Source of the DNA: Blasia pusilla
Lineage: Eukaryota > Marchantiophyta > Marchantiopsida > Blasiales
Assembly: GCA_050084515.1 (NCBI GenBank)
Contig: CM114274.1
Span: 13,950,001-14,014,000 of the forward strand
Length of the DNA stretch: 64,000 nucleotides
Direction of reading: 5' to 3'
The notes beneath the pieces are model-generated. The model made no database searches and was not told the origin of the DNA. It worked only from the letters and a program-made list of their open reading frames with translations. This document shows positions 1 through 13,318 of this stretch, in pieces; position 1 is the first letter of the stretch, and every line of letters begins with the position of its first letter. The position numbers were made by a program, and so were the translations under genes.

Positions 1-157
1 CCACGTGCACTTTCCCCTCAACTTCCTTACGCAGCAACCGGAGGTCGTTTTCAGAGAAAGTTGAACTTTGAAGTAGATGTTGCCACCTCCGAATCGGCTT
101 CAGCACTTGCTGCAAGACTCGGAAGTTGAAACCGCTGGCATGGCTTGAAGATTCCAT
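1..157 (-). CDS. Possible N-terminal exon of a gene running off the left edge
   Basis: On the minus strand an ATG at 155-157 opens a frame that stays open to the window start (52 codons). The peptide begins MESSSHASGFNFRVLQQVLK and continues with a basic, leucine-rich stretch that looks helical. I do not recognise the family. The mixed composition with many Leu, Glu, Arg and Lys residues and no low-complexity bias looks more protein-like than the random frames nearby, but the piece is short and I see no firm promoter upstream (above position 157). It could be a chance ORF. The sequence left of the window would decide it. Confidence 0.3.
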   Translation of the reverse strand, partial: MESSSHASGFNFRVLQQVLKPIRRWQHLLQSSTFSENDLRLLRKEVEGKVHV

Positions 158-847
158 CGGGACTCAATCGTGAACCCGAGTTTTTGTAAAAAATGAAACC
201 TCACAAGAGTTGTACAGCACTCTTTCTCCAGTTGTGATGACGTAGGGATGGCTGATTCTGTACACCTTTACAGTACTACAGTCCTACGTTCTCTCTTGCT
301 GAGGGACGACGGATAACTGGACATGACTGGTGGACCGAAGGCTAGATAATGCTTATGGCCCCAAATGATCCTGCTGCTGCTTCTGAAATGGGGAAAAAAA
401 AATTCATTTCAGATCCATCGAGGCGAGAAGTCCTTTGTAGATGCAGAGGAATAAACTTAAACGATCTCTGAAACTGGCCTGTCTGTTTTTCTGGCATCCC
501 TGAAAGGCATTGGCGTTTTTTGTGTAAGGATTTTCCTGGAACACCGGAGGTTCTGGTCTTGAAAACTACTAGTCTAAGATTGCCTGCTCCAAGGTCTTTC
601 TATTCTGAGACTCCTTCCTTCTGAGCTTCCGTTCCTTGTTAGAACTCCAAATCGTGGTGCTAGAATCATGAATCCCCACCTCACAACAGACCTAGAACTC
701 ATGAATCCGGTCCATGTAGTAGGAGTTCGACGTTAGGCCAAACCATGATGTCCTCACTACCTGAAAATAGGCGTTCTGGCCCTCGTTCTGACGAGGTTCG
801 GGCCTCTGCATAAACTATTACAGTCGATCGAAATGGAGGTTGAGTTA

Positions 848-855
848 TATATAAA
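848..855 (+). promoter_or_regulatory. Candidate TATA box
   Basis: TATATAAA lies in a TATATATAAAG context about 70 bp upstream of the ATG at 922, a normal plant spacing for TATA plus a short leader. No other promoter element is recognised, so it may be chance. Confidence 0.3.
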
Positions 856-921
856 GAGGATTCCCGGTCCTGAGATCGACTTGGGTCAACTCAGCATTTT
901 TTCTCATGCTGCAGATCAATC

Positions 922-1199
922 ATGGGACGAGACAGTCTACAGGCTTATGGAAGAAACAAGACATGCGTAAAAGTCCATCTTTTACGCATCATTTGGGTTG
1001 AGTTACATAAATTAGAGGAAGCTAGAGCCCTTCGGGAAAAACAAAACATGAATGATATGGGTTTCGGGAAACCATCGAAGAACAAGGAGAGCATTCAAAA
1101 AGCCGAATTCAAGCGAAATACTATACAAGCTAACCTCACCGATAACATAAACAATAGCAATCCTAATCCGAACCCCATCGATCCAGGGGAAGTGGTGAG
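922..1199 (+). CDS. Hypothetical first exon, unknown product
   Basis: The ATG at 922 opens a 93-codon frame. The frame runs into a consensus-like splice donor (AG|GTAAGC, cut after 1199) just before its stop, so it may be a first exon rather than a complete 93-aa protein. The peptide is charged, with a Lys/Glu-rich middle and an Asn/Pro-rich end (NSNPNPNP). I recognise no domain and could not find a convincing second exon downstream. A TATA-like box sits 70 bp upstream. It is equally compatible with a chance frame. Confidence 0.2.
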
Positions 1200-1203
1200 G
1201 TAA

Positions 1204-4200
1204 GCATCCACCCATGAACCAACCCTCTTCCTAACGGACCCAAACCTCAAAGGAAATATGCACTCTCCATCATCCCGTGGCCTATGCCACTACTTCGAGA
1301 CTACCCCTTCCTCTCTCTCTTCAACATGAGCATCCATGATGTATGATGTAGATATATCATTCATTTTGAGGTAGATTTCTAGTCCTCCAATGAGGGCATG
1401 TTGGGCTCGTTCTATTCAAGTCAAAATTTCAAACATTCATGGGTTCCACGGACGAGATCTTGCTTTTGAAGGAAAGTGGGAATTTTTTCAGATTCTTTAT
1501 GAGTAGAATAAGTTACGTGGGGGGTTCGCCTACCTGCGTCCCCTACTTACGTCATCCATGACCTAAGTAGAGGATACCACTACTTTTGGACAATGTTAAC
1601 AGAGGCCAAAACTGAGGTATTTCATTGTAGAAAGCTTCTGAAAATCCGTCTATGAATCGGACTTAAATGATTCGGTCCCGGGTAAAACCTCCCCAGATCT
1701 TTTCTGACATCCCTGGGTCATGGATCTTCCATGACTTAGGTACATGATTTTAAGTTATTTCAACTAAACCATTTGAAAATTTAACGTAGCCGGGGATACC
1801 GGGAAAAGTTGGCGGTTCCGATTACAGGTGTTCAAATACTAACAGCAGTCCGGAGGAGAGCTAACAGGGTGCGTTGATGTGATGTGAGGAAATACCAAGT
1901 GATCGCAGAGAGCATCGCCCTAAAGCACCCTCACCTTGCCCCGCTGCTAAACTAGCGGAGAAAGAACGGAATGTGATGAGCTCTTGAGTCTAAACCTTTC
2001 ACTCACTTTCATGGTACCGCTTCCGAATCTGCAGAACTATCGTAAGGTTGACTAAAACGTCTGTAGAATCTCAAATGTGACCCTCTATGGTGAAAGTAAT
2101 GTTGCCCTATACATATATATATCTACTGCTATACATGTACAGCTCACGAAACGCATAAGATGAGAAGATCTTCCATCGAGCAATCGGATCCAGCTCATCG
2201 CCCGACGTACATTCGCTTACAAGATTCTACACGGAGTCCACACGGTTTCCGCGCGATTTCTCGGACTAGATTGCGTAGCCAGTGCAATACAACAACTTGA
2301 TACTCACTTAACTTGTGCGCAAGACGCACTGCTTAGTCGCACACCCCGAAGTACGACTCACGACTAAGTCTAGGTGAGACTTGAGACCCGCGAGCAAAAA
2401 CTCTGTGGTTAGCGACCTAGACTGAGCCATAAATCAGTCTGGAAATGGTCCAACAAGAGCTGGAGAAGGATTACTGTAAGAGTAGTAACTAATGCTCAAG
2501 TCGAAAATTCCAAGAAAAGTTGTTGGGACGGTCTGAAGGATCGAGGATTGCTATTCCAATATAGAACAAAGAAAATCAAAAGTAATCCGAGACGGAATAA
2601 TTATGAAATGAAAAGAAGTGTAATTGAGAATAAGAAAATTAATAAAAACAAGAATAAAAATCCGCACACGGATATCCACTTTATTATAGAAACAAACCTC
2701 TTCTTTTGATGACGGAAAAGAAAGATAACATGGGTAGGAGAGTGCACAATGGAACAAGCCAACACGAATGGTTTTCACCAAAATGAACGACCACCGAGCA
2801 ATTTGGCACCAATTTATGAAATGATTTTCAAGCGGAAAAACTAACCAACCTAGGAGTGATAACAACCTACTAACTCTTCATGTTCAATTAGATCGAGTTT
2901 AATTTGCTATCCGGATGCAAGTTGTTGAATTCTCAATCCGGGTCTGATCCCAATCAGGCTTTTTGTTAAAGACTTCTCAACCTTGATGACTACTGGTCGA
3001 CCACATTAGACGTAGCGACTTCTCTCAGCTTCTCGCAAGTCAAGTCGAAATCACATCATATGATATCAAAACTGTTAATTCAATCCTGTTGACTTAAGAC
3101 GAGAATCCATCGATATCCGGTAGCAGTTCTGGTGAGAAAACTCTGACCCCTGCGTCGATGCCCGCTGTTTAGCCGGTTAGAATTCGACTGCTATCAGTGT
3201 ATTTTCTCTAGATTTCCTAGATATATCTGAGAGAACAAGGGCTAACCCTGTGGAACCATACTTTCTCGTGACCAGCAGTTCTGTGTCATGGGGTGAGTTC
3301 GTTCGATGATGCGGATGCAGACGGGTGAGATTTCTCTCCTGGAATCGCATCCAGAAAATAGCCTGCTCTAGAAATGTAAGAAAGAATCAAATGAGGACGT
3401 TGTTAAGAAGTACACATGAGCTCACACATAGATGCATGCCCTGCGTATAGCTCGAAGACTCTTCCCTATGGATTTAACGAAATGGGAATTTCCGGATTCT
3501 AAAAGAGAGAAAACTCCTGAAAAGAGAGCGCCCGTCGACCTCCTCTAGTGTTAGATGGCTTCTTGACCCCCAGCTTAATACTCCGGATTTCCAAAGTTTC
3601 ACAAGTTCAGATTTGCGATTGTTGGTTGACGGCGTGCGTTGTTTCTTGGCAGGCAGTTCGAATTCATCTACGAAAATAATCGAAAATGAAAGCTTTTGAT
3701 GGTGATACTTCTGATTTCATTTCTCGGGTCTGTAGAGATGCAAAGAGAATCCAAAGCGCCTTTTCTTGCTGCCCATGATGCTGGATATGGATAGCCGACA
3801 CAGATTTCTCCATACCGGACGCGTCAAATTTTTGGGGAAGACCAAAGTAAACTTTACTGAAAAGATGCCATTCGCACAAGGATGTTTTCTTTGATCGTAC
3901 GAACTTGAGATCGACGGGCTTGGCCCGTTCAGACGACTTGTTGGGCACCGGGCCATCGAGATTCAGAACACGAGTCGCTTGTGAACATCCAACCGCTTGA
4001 CCATAGCACTATCCTATCCCCCGTTTCTAAACCAGCTAGTTCATTCGTTGACCGCGTCTGCACTTTCCACGATCGCGAAGCCATCGTGCCACCGTGTGAG
4101 AGAGTGACAGACCTGCGAAATTTCCTCGTAGTTCTCGGGATGTAAGGTCATGTTGGGTTGTCAATGAGTCTGACCGGTCCGGTCGTAAAGTTTAAGGTTC

Positions 4201-7200
4201 CATTTCTTGTGCTATTGCGATGATTCCATGGACTTTTGTCCATTGTCCGCCGAGCCCTCTTTTGTTCGTCGATTCATATAGGCATTTCACGTGGAACCCT
4301 GCGGACATAAGTGCGTGGTTGGACCCCCCGCCGTGATGGCACTCTGTGGTTCATACTTTGCGTGATCCGGCTCCGGATTTTCTCAGGTTCTCCTTCTCAA
4401 TGATGTAAACCATCATTTGGCAATAATTTAACTCCTGCTCTCTGGATCGATTCTCGCGTCAGATCGGCTTCATTATTCAACCCGCTTAGTTAACCCGAAC
4501 TGCGCTGCGTGGGATAAGGCTGCATCTGATTAGTCACACGGTAGACCTATCAGAGGGGCGACAGAAAGTACGCGGACAAAGGCCACCCGCTTCGGGTGTT
4601 GGAAAGACGCATGTGCGCATGTGTTAAAGAATCGAACACGGAGTGACACCCTGCAGTTGTGTTTCGACATCATGTCTTAAAAGAACACGGAAACTCTAGA
4701 AAGCGCAACCATTTGCACACACACGCACATACTATTCCCACAGACTAGGAATTGAGTCTCAACGCGTTAAGTTCTTCTCGACGATGGAGCTACACGGACG
4801 GTGCTCCTACTCCATCGTGACTACAGTACTTCCATGCCGGAAGGACCGTGACAACGGGAGGATCTGTCCAACTAGAAACCACGGTTAAGAGGTAAACCCG
4901 CGTGACTGGCAACAACAGACCATGACCTGAAACCACGTGGGGTATGCATCACTGGACGGTAAACCAATAACTCTGCAACGGCGGGCGGGTCAGGGGATGT
5001 TCCCTTCCCTTCCCTGGGCCGGCGGGTGCTGAGGCTCCTGCTGCTCACCTGACCCTGAAACCTCGGCACATCTTCGTAATTAGTTGCACGGGCATTTATT
5101 AATGTCAACTCATCGACACACTTCTTGTTTCCCTTGAGAAATTGCAGATCATCTCAAGTCAACGCAGTGATTGATTTCCCGGGCTCTTCGGTTTCTTCTC
5201 GACTTTCAATAGAGTCAGATCGGAAATATCTATATACTTGCCCTCTTTCACTGTTTTGAAACAATTGCGTTTTACGGGTCGATTTTCCCGAAATCTTGCT
5301 CGTAGTATGGGCAACTCCCACATTTTATAGGCTGGCATCGGGCAAGAATACCGGTTCTACTTCCCAATCGTAGCGAGAATTAACACAGGAGTGGTTTTCA
5401 AACGGGGACCGATGAAAATTCACCACGTGTAATTTTAATCCCAAAATGTATGGTATGAGCACTCGGGTAAGGGGGCATTCAAGTAACAAAACGGAGTTGG
5501 GGACGGTGGAATGTACCGGGGCTATAGAAGTGCCATGGGTCCTAACCTCTTAATTAAGAAGAGTGCTTCTTAATTTGTAAATATTTTTTAAAATAAATTT
5601 GAATTACATCGGGTGTATTTAATCCTTTGTATTATTATAATGTTAGTCTTGTAAGGACTTAGAAGATGCCGAAGCAGCGAAGATGTCCGTTTCATGATTT
5701 CATCTGTATCACCCGGCTTCTGGCCCACTCACTTGTAGTTCCCTGTAACAGCTGTAATTCTCGCGGGGATGGAGTAATAGAACCTAGAATAAGAAAAAAA
5801 GTAGACCTCGGGACTGACGGGGAGAAGCATTCTATATTAGGGCGTGACAGGGAGACCAATCCGTCCGTTCCATGGGATTAATAATAAAAGAACGATGATC
5901 TAACGGTCAGATTTACATCTCGCTAATTGGGACGGTTGGGATTGGTTGAGAATGAGAGATGTGAGAATGCGCCCCTTTATTCCGTGGAACCGTCCACCGA
6001 ATACCCACTTCAGCTCACAAATAAATAAATAGATATGCTTCAAGATGACACATGTTTTTATTTCATGATCACTTTCATAAAATTTGTATCATTCAAATTT
6101 GTTGACATATTTTTTATTGTTCAAATTTTACTTTTTCTTAAGAGTGGTTCCTTCATGTTTTTTCAAATGAAATACGTTTTATTACACACCGTTTCATGAT
6201 TGGTGTCAACAGTGACACCAACCATGACACTAGTTGATAAAACGATTAAAGAAAATGTTCAGATCGATTTTATTTAAATCGAATAATGGATATATTCATA
6301 TTCTCTTGGCAGGAAAATTTTAGAAACTTCTTGGAGGAAAAATAAGGAAAATTCAAAATATATATCAAGAAGAACAACTCACAATTCTTGTGAGAATTAC
6401 TTAAGAATGGAAAGTACAAACTTAAATAATTCCTGCTAGGAATTTGTTCCTTATTCACTGAATTTGGAGAATGATATGAAGTAGTAAGATACACCTTCAA
6501 TATTTATATTTTCATATAAAAAATTGGCTTAAAAATAAGAAAGAAAGGTGATGGTGAAATTCTAAATTTTGAAATATTAGAGATGGTGGAATTTTTACTT
6601 ATTTTTTAATTCATATTTTCAATATTTTCCCTTCATATTTGGGGGAAAAAATTACTTTCCTTGTCCAAACTCCTTCTCTAAATTTGGAAAAATTGATTAC
6701 TCTTACAATGGTTTTCTCCAAAATGATGTATAAATTTTCCTCCCAACTGAACTTGAATTTTTAAAAATTAGACAAGAAAATGACTCTCACCATTTGAAAA
6801 ATGATTCTTCTTCATTTTATTATTATCCTTTCTATTATTTCCAAAATAGTGCTTAATTTTCCCTCTCAACCAATCTTGAAAATTAGAAAACATATTTATT
6901 TTTCCTTAATTTTTCAAAATTTTCAAATATGGAAAGAAGATAAACATGAGGGGGTTTGGATTACAATTAAATAAATTACTATTTTTAATATAATTTAATA
7001 TTTTATAGTAGGATGACTCACAACAAGATAACTACTACACGCTATCATTCATAATACACAATAACTTTATTGTAAGGGAAATTTTATCATGTTTGGAGAA
7101 GTATATTTTGTCTTTCTTGTGGAAGCCATTCTCATAAACAAGGCCAAAGATGAAGACATCATCCCAATTGGGAACTAGTTCCAAACAAATATTTCCTTCA

Positions 7201-8120
7201 TATCCCCCATTGAATATGGTTCCACGTGGGTGTATATCAAAAGAATCCATACCACGTCAATATTAAATGAGTTATCATGTGGAAGAACTCAAACTTGGCC
7301 ATGAAATTCTTGGAATCTACAAGTCTGCATAGAAAATTTATTATCGACTGTTTACATGTCTTCATTGGCCCACTCCAATGGGCCTTGTACACACCTTGAC
7401 CAGAATCTCACATCCCCACATATGTCCACTTATAGAAGATAGAAGGGACATGTTCAACCTAATTCAATCCAAAAACAACCGTTCTAATAAAATACACGAA
7501 TATAGGTTCTCGAGATTTAAATTACTTCCCAAAATGATAATTAACTTTAAAAATTTTAAGTTCCATTTTAAATCAGCTTGAACAATTCTATTTATTCAAA
7601 GGGCAAGTAATCTTATTGGCTAAGAGTACCAATTGTCAAGAAGACAAGAGTTTGCAAAATTTTATCTATATTATTATTGTAGAGTGCTTAATCATTTTGC
7701 AAACTCTTCTCCTCTCGACATTTTTAATTTGAATCCATAAGATTGTCTGTCTTCTAAACCACTAGGATTATTTGAACTTGATTTAAATGGCATTTTAAAA
7801 TGAGTTATGAAAGATAATTCAAACTAATAAATGTATAGACTAATTCTCCAATCATATAGATTTCACCTACCATGGTATTGTATACAAAAATTTCGAGAAT
7901 CTCAAAAAGAAATCGGAGAAAGAAATTTTAAAACGTTACTTGAAGAAGGAATCTACAAATTCTCCATAATTTTTTTCTAGTCTATCCAGTGTCCTAAGCA
8001 TATTTAATAATTACTTTCTCCGACGGTCCGACCTATCTCAAAAGCCCTCACTCAAAACTTTTTCATTAAATTAACGACTGAGTGAATCATTTAAATAATT
8101 TCATGCCCCTCGACCAGGCA
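1204..8120. other. Intergenic region without recognisable genes
   Basis: All frames are broken into pieces of about 100 codons or less, none with a recognisable domain. The part from about 5.5 to 8.1 kb is clearly AT-rich, with many A/T homopolymer runs. The part before it is mixed in composition. I see no tRNA, rRNA or intact mobile element here. Confidence 0.6.
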
Positions 8121-9700
8121 AGAGGATGCGTGTAGATTCGGGTTTAAACTTTAAAGCAATTCGGTCAACTCGCGGCTTTAGTAGCGAATTACACTCTTCG
8201 TCTTCTTATCCAGATACATACTGTAGGCGAAGCTTCTCATGCTTCCCACCAATGAGGCTCGCAGAACCCACGGTCCCACCACCAGCGACGACTCTGGAGA
8301 CTCTTGTCCATTGGTATACGGTACCGTACTCCGTTTTAAAGCAGAGGACCCGAACGTTCCGTGGCCGGGACGACTCGCCGACCTATGGTCACGTAAACCC
8401 AGCCGGTTTTTCCCGAGACTGCCACCGGTTGTGTTATCGGCGGTCTGCACTGCCAATTCCATCGTTATTGGTGCTAATTTCTCCGTTAGTTACCGGCGGG
8501 ACCATAATAGCTACCCAAGCCAGATCTGCCAAGACCTTTTGTCAACTCACATCTCCCTTCCTCAAAGTCGCTCTTTTAAGTAAGTCATGACTTGTACTTC
8601 GAGTTCGTCCAGTACGTTTCACCGGGCCAGCCAACTTCCAGGAATCGGAAGCGGTAACAGTTGCTGAAGGGCCTAAGGTTCTTTAGATCTAAGTTTGATG
8701 AATGTTGACATGTCATACAGTCATAATCTGAGATTCCCTTAGCCACTAAGAAATGACATTGCAGTGGTCGCTGTCGTGCGTGTGCGAGCAATGGTATGGA
8801 CGTGGTTATTATGTGTTCCCTTTGGTGCAGCCGGGTTTCCGCGACGCTCCTCCCGTGGGCGGCGCTTGCGTGCGTCCCGAACGTCCTGGCCGCAGTGGTG
8901 GTCCTTCCATCCGACTACTCTGGAGTCTGGGGAAGGAATACCAGACTACAAGTTGACTCTGGTTCACTGCTGCGGCCACTAACCTAGGTCGGGGACCTGC
9001 GTGCGGCATCTCCATCTTGGATTCTGGGCAAGGCTAGGACAGTTTCTTTTAGTGCGTCCGCTTTTTACCGGATACGTATGTGTCTATTCGCTCCTGTTAC
9101 TATAGGGTTTCGTCGGATAATAGGTCTCCGGGTTAATTCTCACTTTGTTTACTCACAAAATTAACCCGAAAGCACTACTAAAACCCTCACTAACCTCTGC
9201 TAACTCCCATAACAACCCCTCCTAATCCCTCTTACTCTCTAAAATTTTTGGTTACTTTTATTCTCAATCGTCAAAACTACTGGCAGGTATAATTAGGGTC
9301 GGATGATTTCTAGCCCTCCCGGTAAGCATAGATTTCAAACTGGTAAAACACGTTTGAGAACCCGCACCTTTTACAAAGAATGCAGGCTCTGTCCGACCCT
9401 TGATTCTGGGCCCCCTATTTTGGGACCACTCTGTCGCGTGTTCCGAATTCCGGGCCGTCGTGGAGGGAGCGAGTCCCCGGCTCGTTTTGTGCCCGTTTCC
9501 TTCTCCTCGGCACGGGAGGCGAGATCCCTCAGTTTCGGATAGTTGCAGTTTTTTTCCTTTCACCAAATTTGTTCTCCGCAGCAGAAGTTACCCTCACATA
9601 TTACGTCTCCGTGAAGGACACCGGTGAGAGGCCCTACCGGGAACTATAGTTGCCACATCGGCCCCTTTGACCTATGGTGTTCATGCATTTTGTGTTGATT
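8121..9700. other. More GC-rich intergenic stretch, no gene recognised
   Basis: By eye this block is richer in G+C than its flanks, and overlapping frames of 60-154 codons occur on both strands. None has a domain, and the frames overlap antisense to one another, as expected from composition alone. It may be the remains of a repeat. Confidence 0.4.
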
Positions 9701-9964
9701 CTTTTCGTGAATAGATCAGGATGACATTAAATGCAGTGCTAATCGCTTCATTCAATCCTTACCGTGACCGATTAATATTTTAATTTTTTTAAACTTCATT
9801 TCATATGATGATATTTTGAAAAAAAAACATTTTCTTATCATCCATATTATATTTTTAGTCATCATATCTATCTTCCAGTAGGAGGAGAGAGTTTTTCTTT
9901 TAGTATTTCTATTCCCATAGAAGTGAAGATTTTTTGATTCAAGGAAAAGTCCCTCCGACAACAG

Positions 9965-10180
9965 GTTCGGGGAGTTTTTTCGTGGGACCCGGTACATTGC
10001 GGGGAATGTCCAGTCGGAAACAGTAATCCTGGTTTTTGAACCGATTTTCAGATACTAAATACAAAGGACATGCTCGAATCCAGGTTTTTCGTAGGCAGTT
10101 TTAAAATCAGTCGGTAATTCTCGAATTTTACCGGTTAGCTTTACTCGTAACCCCAGATCTCCCCGATCATTGTTCGACAA
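9965..10180 (+). repeat. Dispersed repeat, copy 1 (related to 16700-16925)
   Basis: This stretch shares ordered blocks with 16700-16925: GGTACATT, AATACAAAGGACA, GGTTTTT, a TCGG-AATTCTC block, and TAACCCC-G-TCTCCCCG-CATTG at the right end. The order and spacing are the same in both, so they are diverged copies of one element, perhaps part of an LTR or a leader region. No coding capacity is visible. Confidence 0.4.
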
Positions 10181-10354
10181 TAGTAAGTTTCATATTTTTT
10201 TAAGATTAGAATTAGTTTTGTATACGTATTGACATTTTCTTATAAAACTAGACTTCCTCTAGCATCCATTCTAATTTCTTCTAAGATTTAAGTTTCAAAA
10301 CCGTCTCACATTTCATAGTTAGAGAATGCATAGAATAGAGTTTAAAGACATGGA

Positions 10355-10530
10355 TAATGTTGCATGTGGATAAATTTCGTGTCCGCAAACATGTCCATGT
10401 CATTGGATTTAGGTCTATCTTACGGAAGGGCTTGTCCATATAGAACCCCACCTCTTTCCCTTTCTCGCATGGTTACACATAAATGGACAAGTCTAGACGT
10501 GTCACTTGCAAGAGGTGGGGCCCACACAGT
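10355..10530 (+). mobile_element. Degenerate hAT-like ends (family of 56751-57048)
   Basis: From 10355 the sequence TAATGTTGCATGTGG and the next 90 bases follow the left part of the intact copy at 56751, including the blocks CGTGTCCG, ACATGTC and GGAAGGGCTTGTCCATAT. From about 10468 the sequence matches the reverse complement of that copy's right end (GGTTACACATAAATGGACAAG). The two ends therefore lie next to each other in an inverted arrangement, and the element is rearranged or nested. No target duplication was found. Confidence 0.4.
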
Positions 10531-11144
10531 CCTACAATGAATGATAGGATTCCAATCAAGTCTTACTTTGGCTTTGTGTATGGAGCGTGTAGATGTACGG
10601 CATGGCCTTATGTCTTCATTGTCTCGATGTGATAGAGGAACATTACTCCTACTACCTTTATTTGCTATCCATGTATGTATCAACCAATGTCTTCAGTTGC
10701 AATTGCATCACATAAGCAAAATTCAAGCATTTGCGAATCAGAGATTCTTGTTTCTTTCTATTCTTAGTCCGAACGGACTCTCTTGTTAGATGTTTGTCGT
10801 GCGCATACATATCGTTACACAACATACATCGCTCGTCACATCTACACCACACAACATCGATCTTCCCCACACACGGGTCGATCCACACATGTACAAAAAT
10901 CAACTCATACATATACATGGAGATCACACAACAAAAAATAAAGAGTAGTAAAAATGGCACACCCGGCCTAAAACTCCACTCCTCAATCTACATCGGCATA
11001 TCGAGCCTCGTCCACCCTGTGCTATCAAGGAATCCAGACGCTAGCACCCTAGTCCTAGCTCACACACATACAAGGGAGGTGCTCCAACGGCCCAACATGA
11101 GAAAGATGGCTTAGGAAAGTCATCTTCCTCTCTTATATAGGGTT

Positions 11145-11213
11145 GGGAAGAGCCAAAAGGCTCTTCCCCTAAAAATAGCCCTTCCCTTGGTAACCTGCGC
11201 GCACAGGTTACCA
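11145..11213. repeat. Two adjacent perfect short hairpins
   Basis: GGGAAGAGCC-AAAA-GGCTCTTCCC (11145-11168) is a perfect 10-bp stem with a 4-base loop. TGGTAACCTG and CAGGTTACCA (11188-11213) form a second perfect 10-bp stem, and a further CAGGTAACCTG palindrome follows. A TATATAGGG run lies just upstream at about 11134. The arrangement resembles the regulatory part of a decayed transposon, but no open frame supports this. Confidence 0.45.
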
Positions 11214-12372
11214 GGGGCAGGTAACCTGGTCAACAAGTCACCCGGTTGTAAAAGATCTCAACATGAAAGTTGTCAGAAACGACGTTCCTGATACAATGGA
11301 CCTATTCTCAACCTCATCCGATACCCTGGGACAAAGTTACACTCAAGATAGTCCGATGGCTCCTACGCCCTATCCACGATAGATCTCGGCCTATCGGCTA
11401 CTCAAATGTGACATGTTTCATAACCTGGTAAGATTGTACGTGAGTTGGCCTTTTCACCAATTGCGAGTGGTGATATCCTTCTTCTTATTTCCTATCCGCT
11501 TCTGAAAGAATACCTTTGCTTTTGAGCAAAGGTATTTGGATCTTTCCATGCCTTACAAGGCCAAAGATCTTAGATCCACATTCAAAATAAGCAAGTCACC
11601 AAAGGTATCTAACCCATCATCTTCTACAAAATCATCCATGATCTCCAGGCCAAAATCTTTAAAAAAAATTTAACCTAAAGCTAGTAAGAGGCGATTATCC
11701 ACTACAATTAGCGATGACGAGCTCCTCAAAGCTTTAATTTTTCTTCTAAACAAAGCAATACTCTCATGGACATGCTTCACTATCCTTATATACTATAAAC
11801 CTCCCCTCCATCTTCCCATCACCTACTCCCATTAAATTTCCTATTTTCATGTTCATTCTTGCAACTTGGATAACCTTTCACCAAATCTTCCGGAATGGTG
11901 GGGCACCATGCATCAACATCTAGCGCCCTTCCTTGGCCTTGTGTCAGTGCCTGGTGCCCCATCTTGGCTTTGGCACCACTATTTGGCACTTAGTCTCCGC
12001 TTGACGGCAAGGTGGGGCACCAAGAAATCGGTGCCCAAAAAAGGATGGCAGTAAAAAATTCAAGAAAATTTTTCTGAATTTTTTGTTTCCAAAAATACAA
12101 AAAATTTTGAGTCGAACCTTGTCCATGCCCAAAAATACCCTTATGACATCGGGTTGATCTAGTTCTCCAAAAAATATGATGGACTTATATGTATATACAT
12201 CATCCTTACTAGCATATATAGCAAGTCATTAATTAACCAAGGTCCAAGAACTTCCAAGAAAGCCTAAAAAGGGTAACTTATACAAATATGTCATAGAGGA
12301 AGGCTAATATGTTATTTATGATGTCTCTACCAAACTTCACACATAGAGCTTCTAGCAGTCCATTCTATCCAC

Positions 12373-13318
12373 CAAGGTTGCATGGAAATGGATAAGTCCA
12401 TCCATGGGACAGACTAGTCCCGACATGCCCGATCGATCCTCAGCTCGGGTTTTTCTGGCACCCCGATGGCCTACATAGGCTTAGGACGCGGGACGGATAC
12501 GGGCTCAGCACAACGGGGATAGAACGGGTGTGCACGCTATGAGCCATTGCCTACCATGTGTGCGGACCGTACCAACCTTGGGCCCACGGTTGGGCCATGG
12601 TTGCCATAGGAACAGACAAGAGCATCCATGGGGTGAACATGCCTAGTGGGTCCCCTGCCTAGGTTTTTATGGCATCTCCATGGCCCACATAGACTTTAGG
12701 CACGAGAACATTTGCAAGATTGGCAGGGCATGGAACAAACGGGTGTGCGGGTTGTGAGCCCTTGCCTCGCCTACATCCAGCCCCTGCGCAACCTGCCAAT
12801 AGGGTAGGCTAGGCCTCATAACACGGGCTTAAGGCCTGCATATAGCCCGCCATGTGGGCCACGCGCGGGCTTGGTGCGAGCTACAAAATGGGTGCAAGTT
12901 GACCAAGCCAAGGTTTGCGTTATAGGTGAGGCAGGCTCGAGGGGTGAAGGCTCACGTGAAGGCTACATATACCCAAGTCTGTATGGACAATCTCAAGTCT
13001 ATCCTAGGGAAAAATATAAGTCTGCGGACATGGACCTTTTTTCGTGTATAACATTGGTTGGGCTCGTAGCCTAGCCTGTGCCTACGGGCTTGCATAGGGC
13101 CCTAAAATTTGCGCAAGTTAGGTTTGAGCCCCTGTGCGGGTCTTGCTTGCGTTGTGCACCTAGCCTAGGACAGGCCAATGTGGGCTGCCGAGCACGGTTC
13201 TACGTTACGGGCCAAGCGGGATCAGAAGGGGGTCGTCGGTTCCTAGGCCTACACAGACATATCCATCCTAGGGACAGACATAAGTTTACGGACATAGAAT
13301 TTTCCATGTGCAACCTTG
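12373..13318 (+). mobile_element. hAT-like non-autonomous element, copy A (946 bp)
   Basis: The element starts CAAGGTTGCA and ends TGCAACCTTG, a perfect 10-bp terminal inverted repeat that fits the hAT end consensus YARNG. It is flanked by an 8-bp target duplication with one mismatch (CTATCCAC at 12365-12372, CTATCTAC at 13319-13326); 8 bp is the hAT signature. The subterminal regions repeat GGATAAGTCCATCCATGGGACAG and GACATGCC blocks that also occur in the copies at 29030 and 56751. There is no transposase frame, so it would depend on a partner element. It is about three times longer than the other two copies. Confidence 0.75.

Noticed and set aside
8126-8590. 154-codon plus-strand frame
   Set aside because: Overlaps another plus-strand frame and an antisense one, is Ser/Arg/Thr-rich and has no domain.
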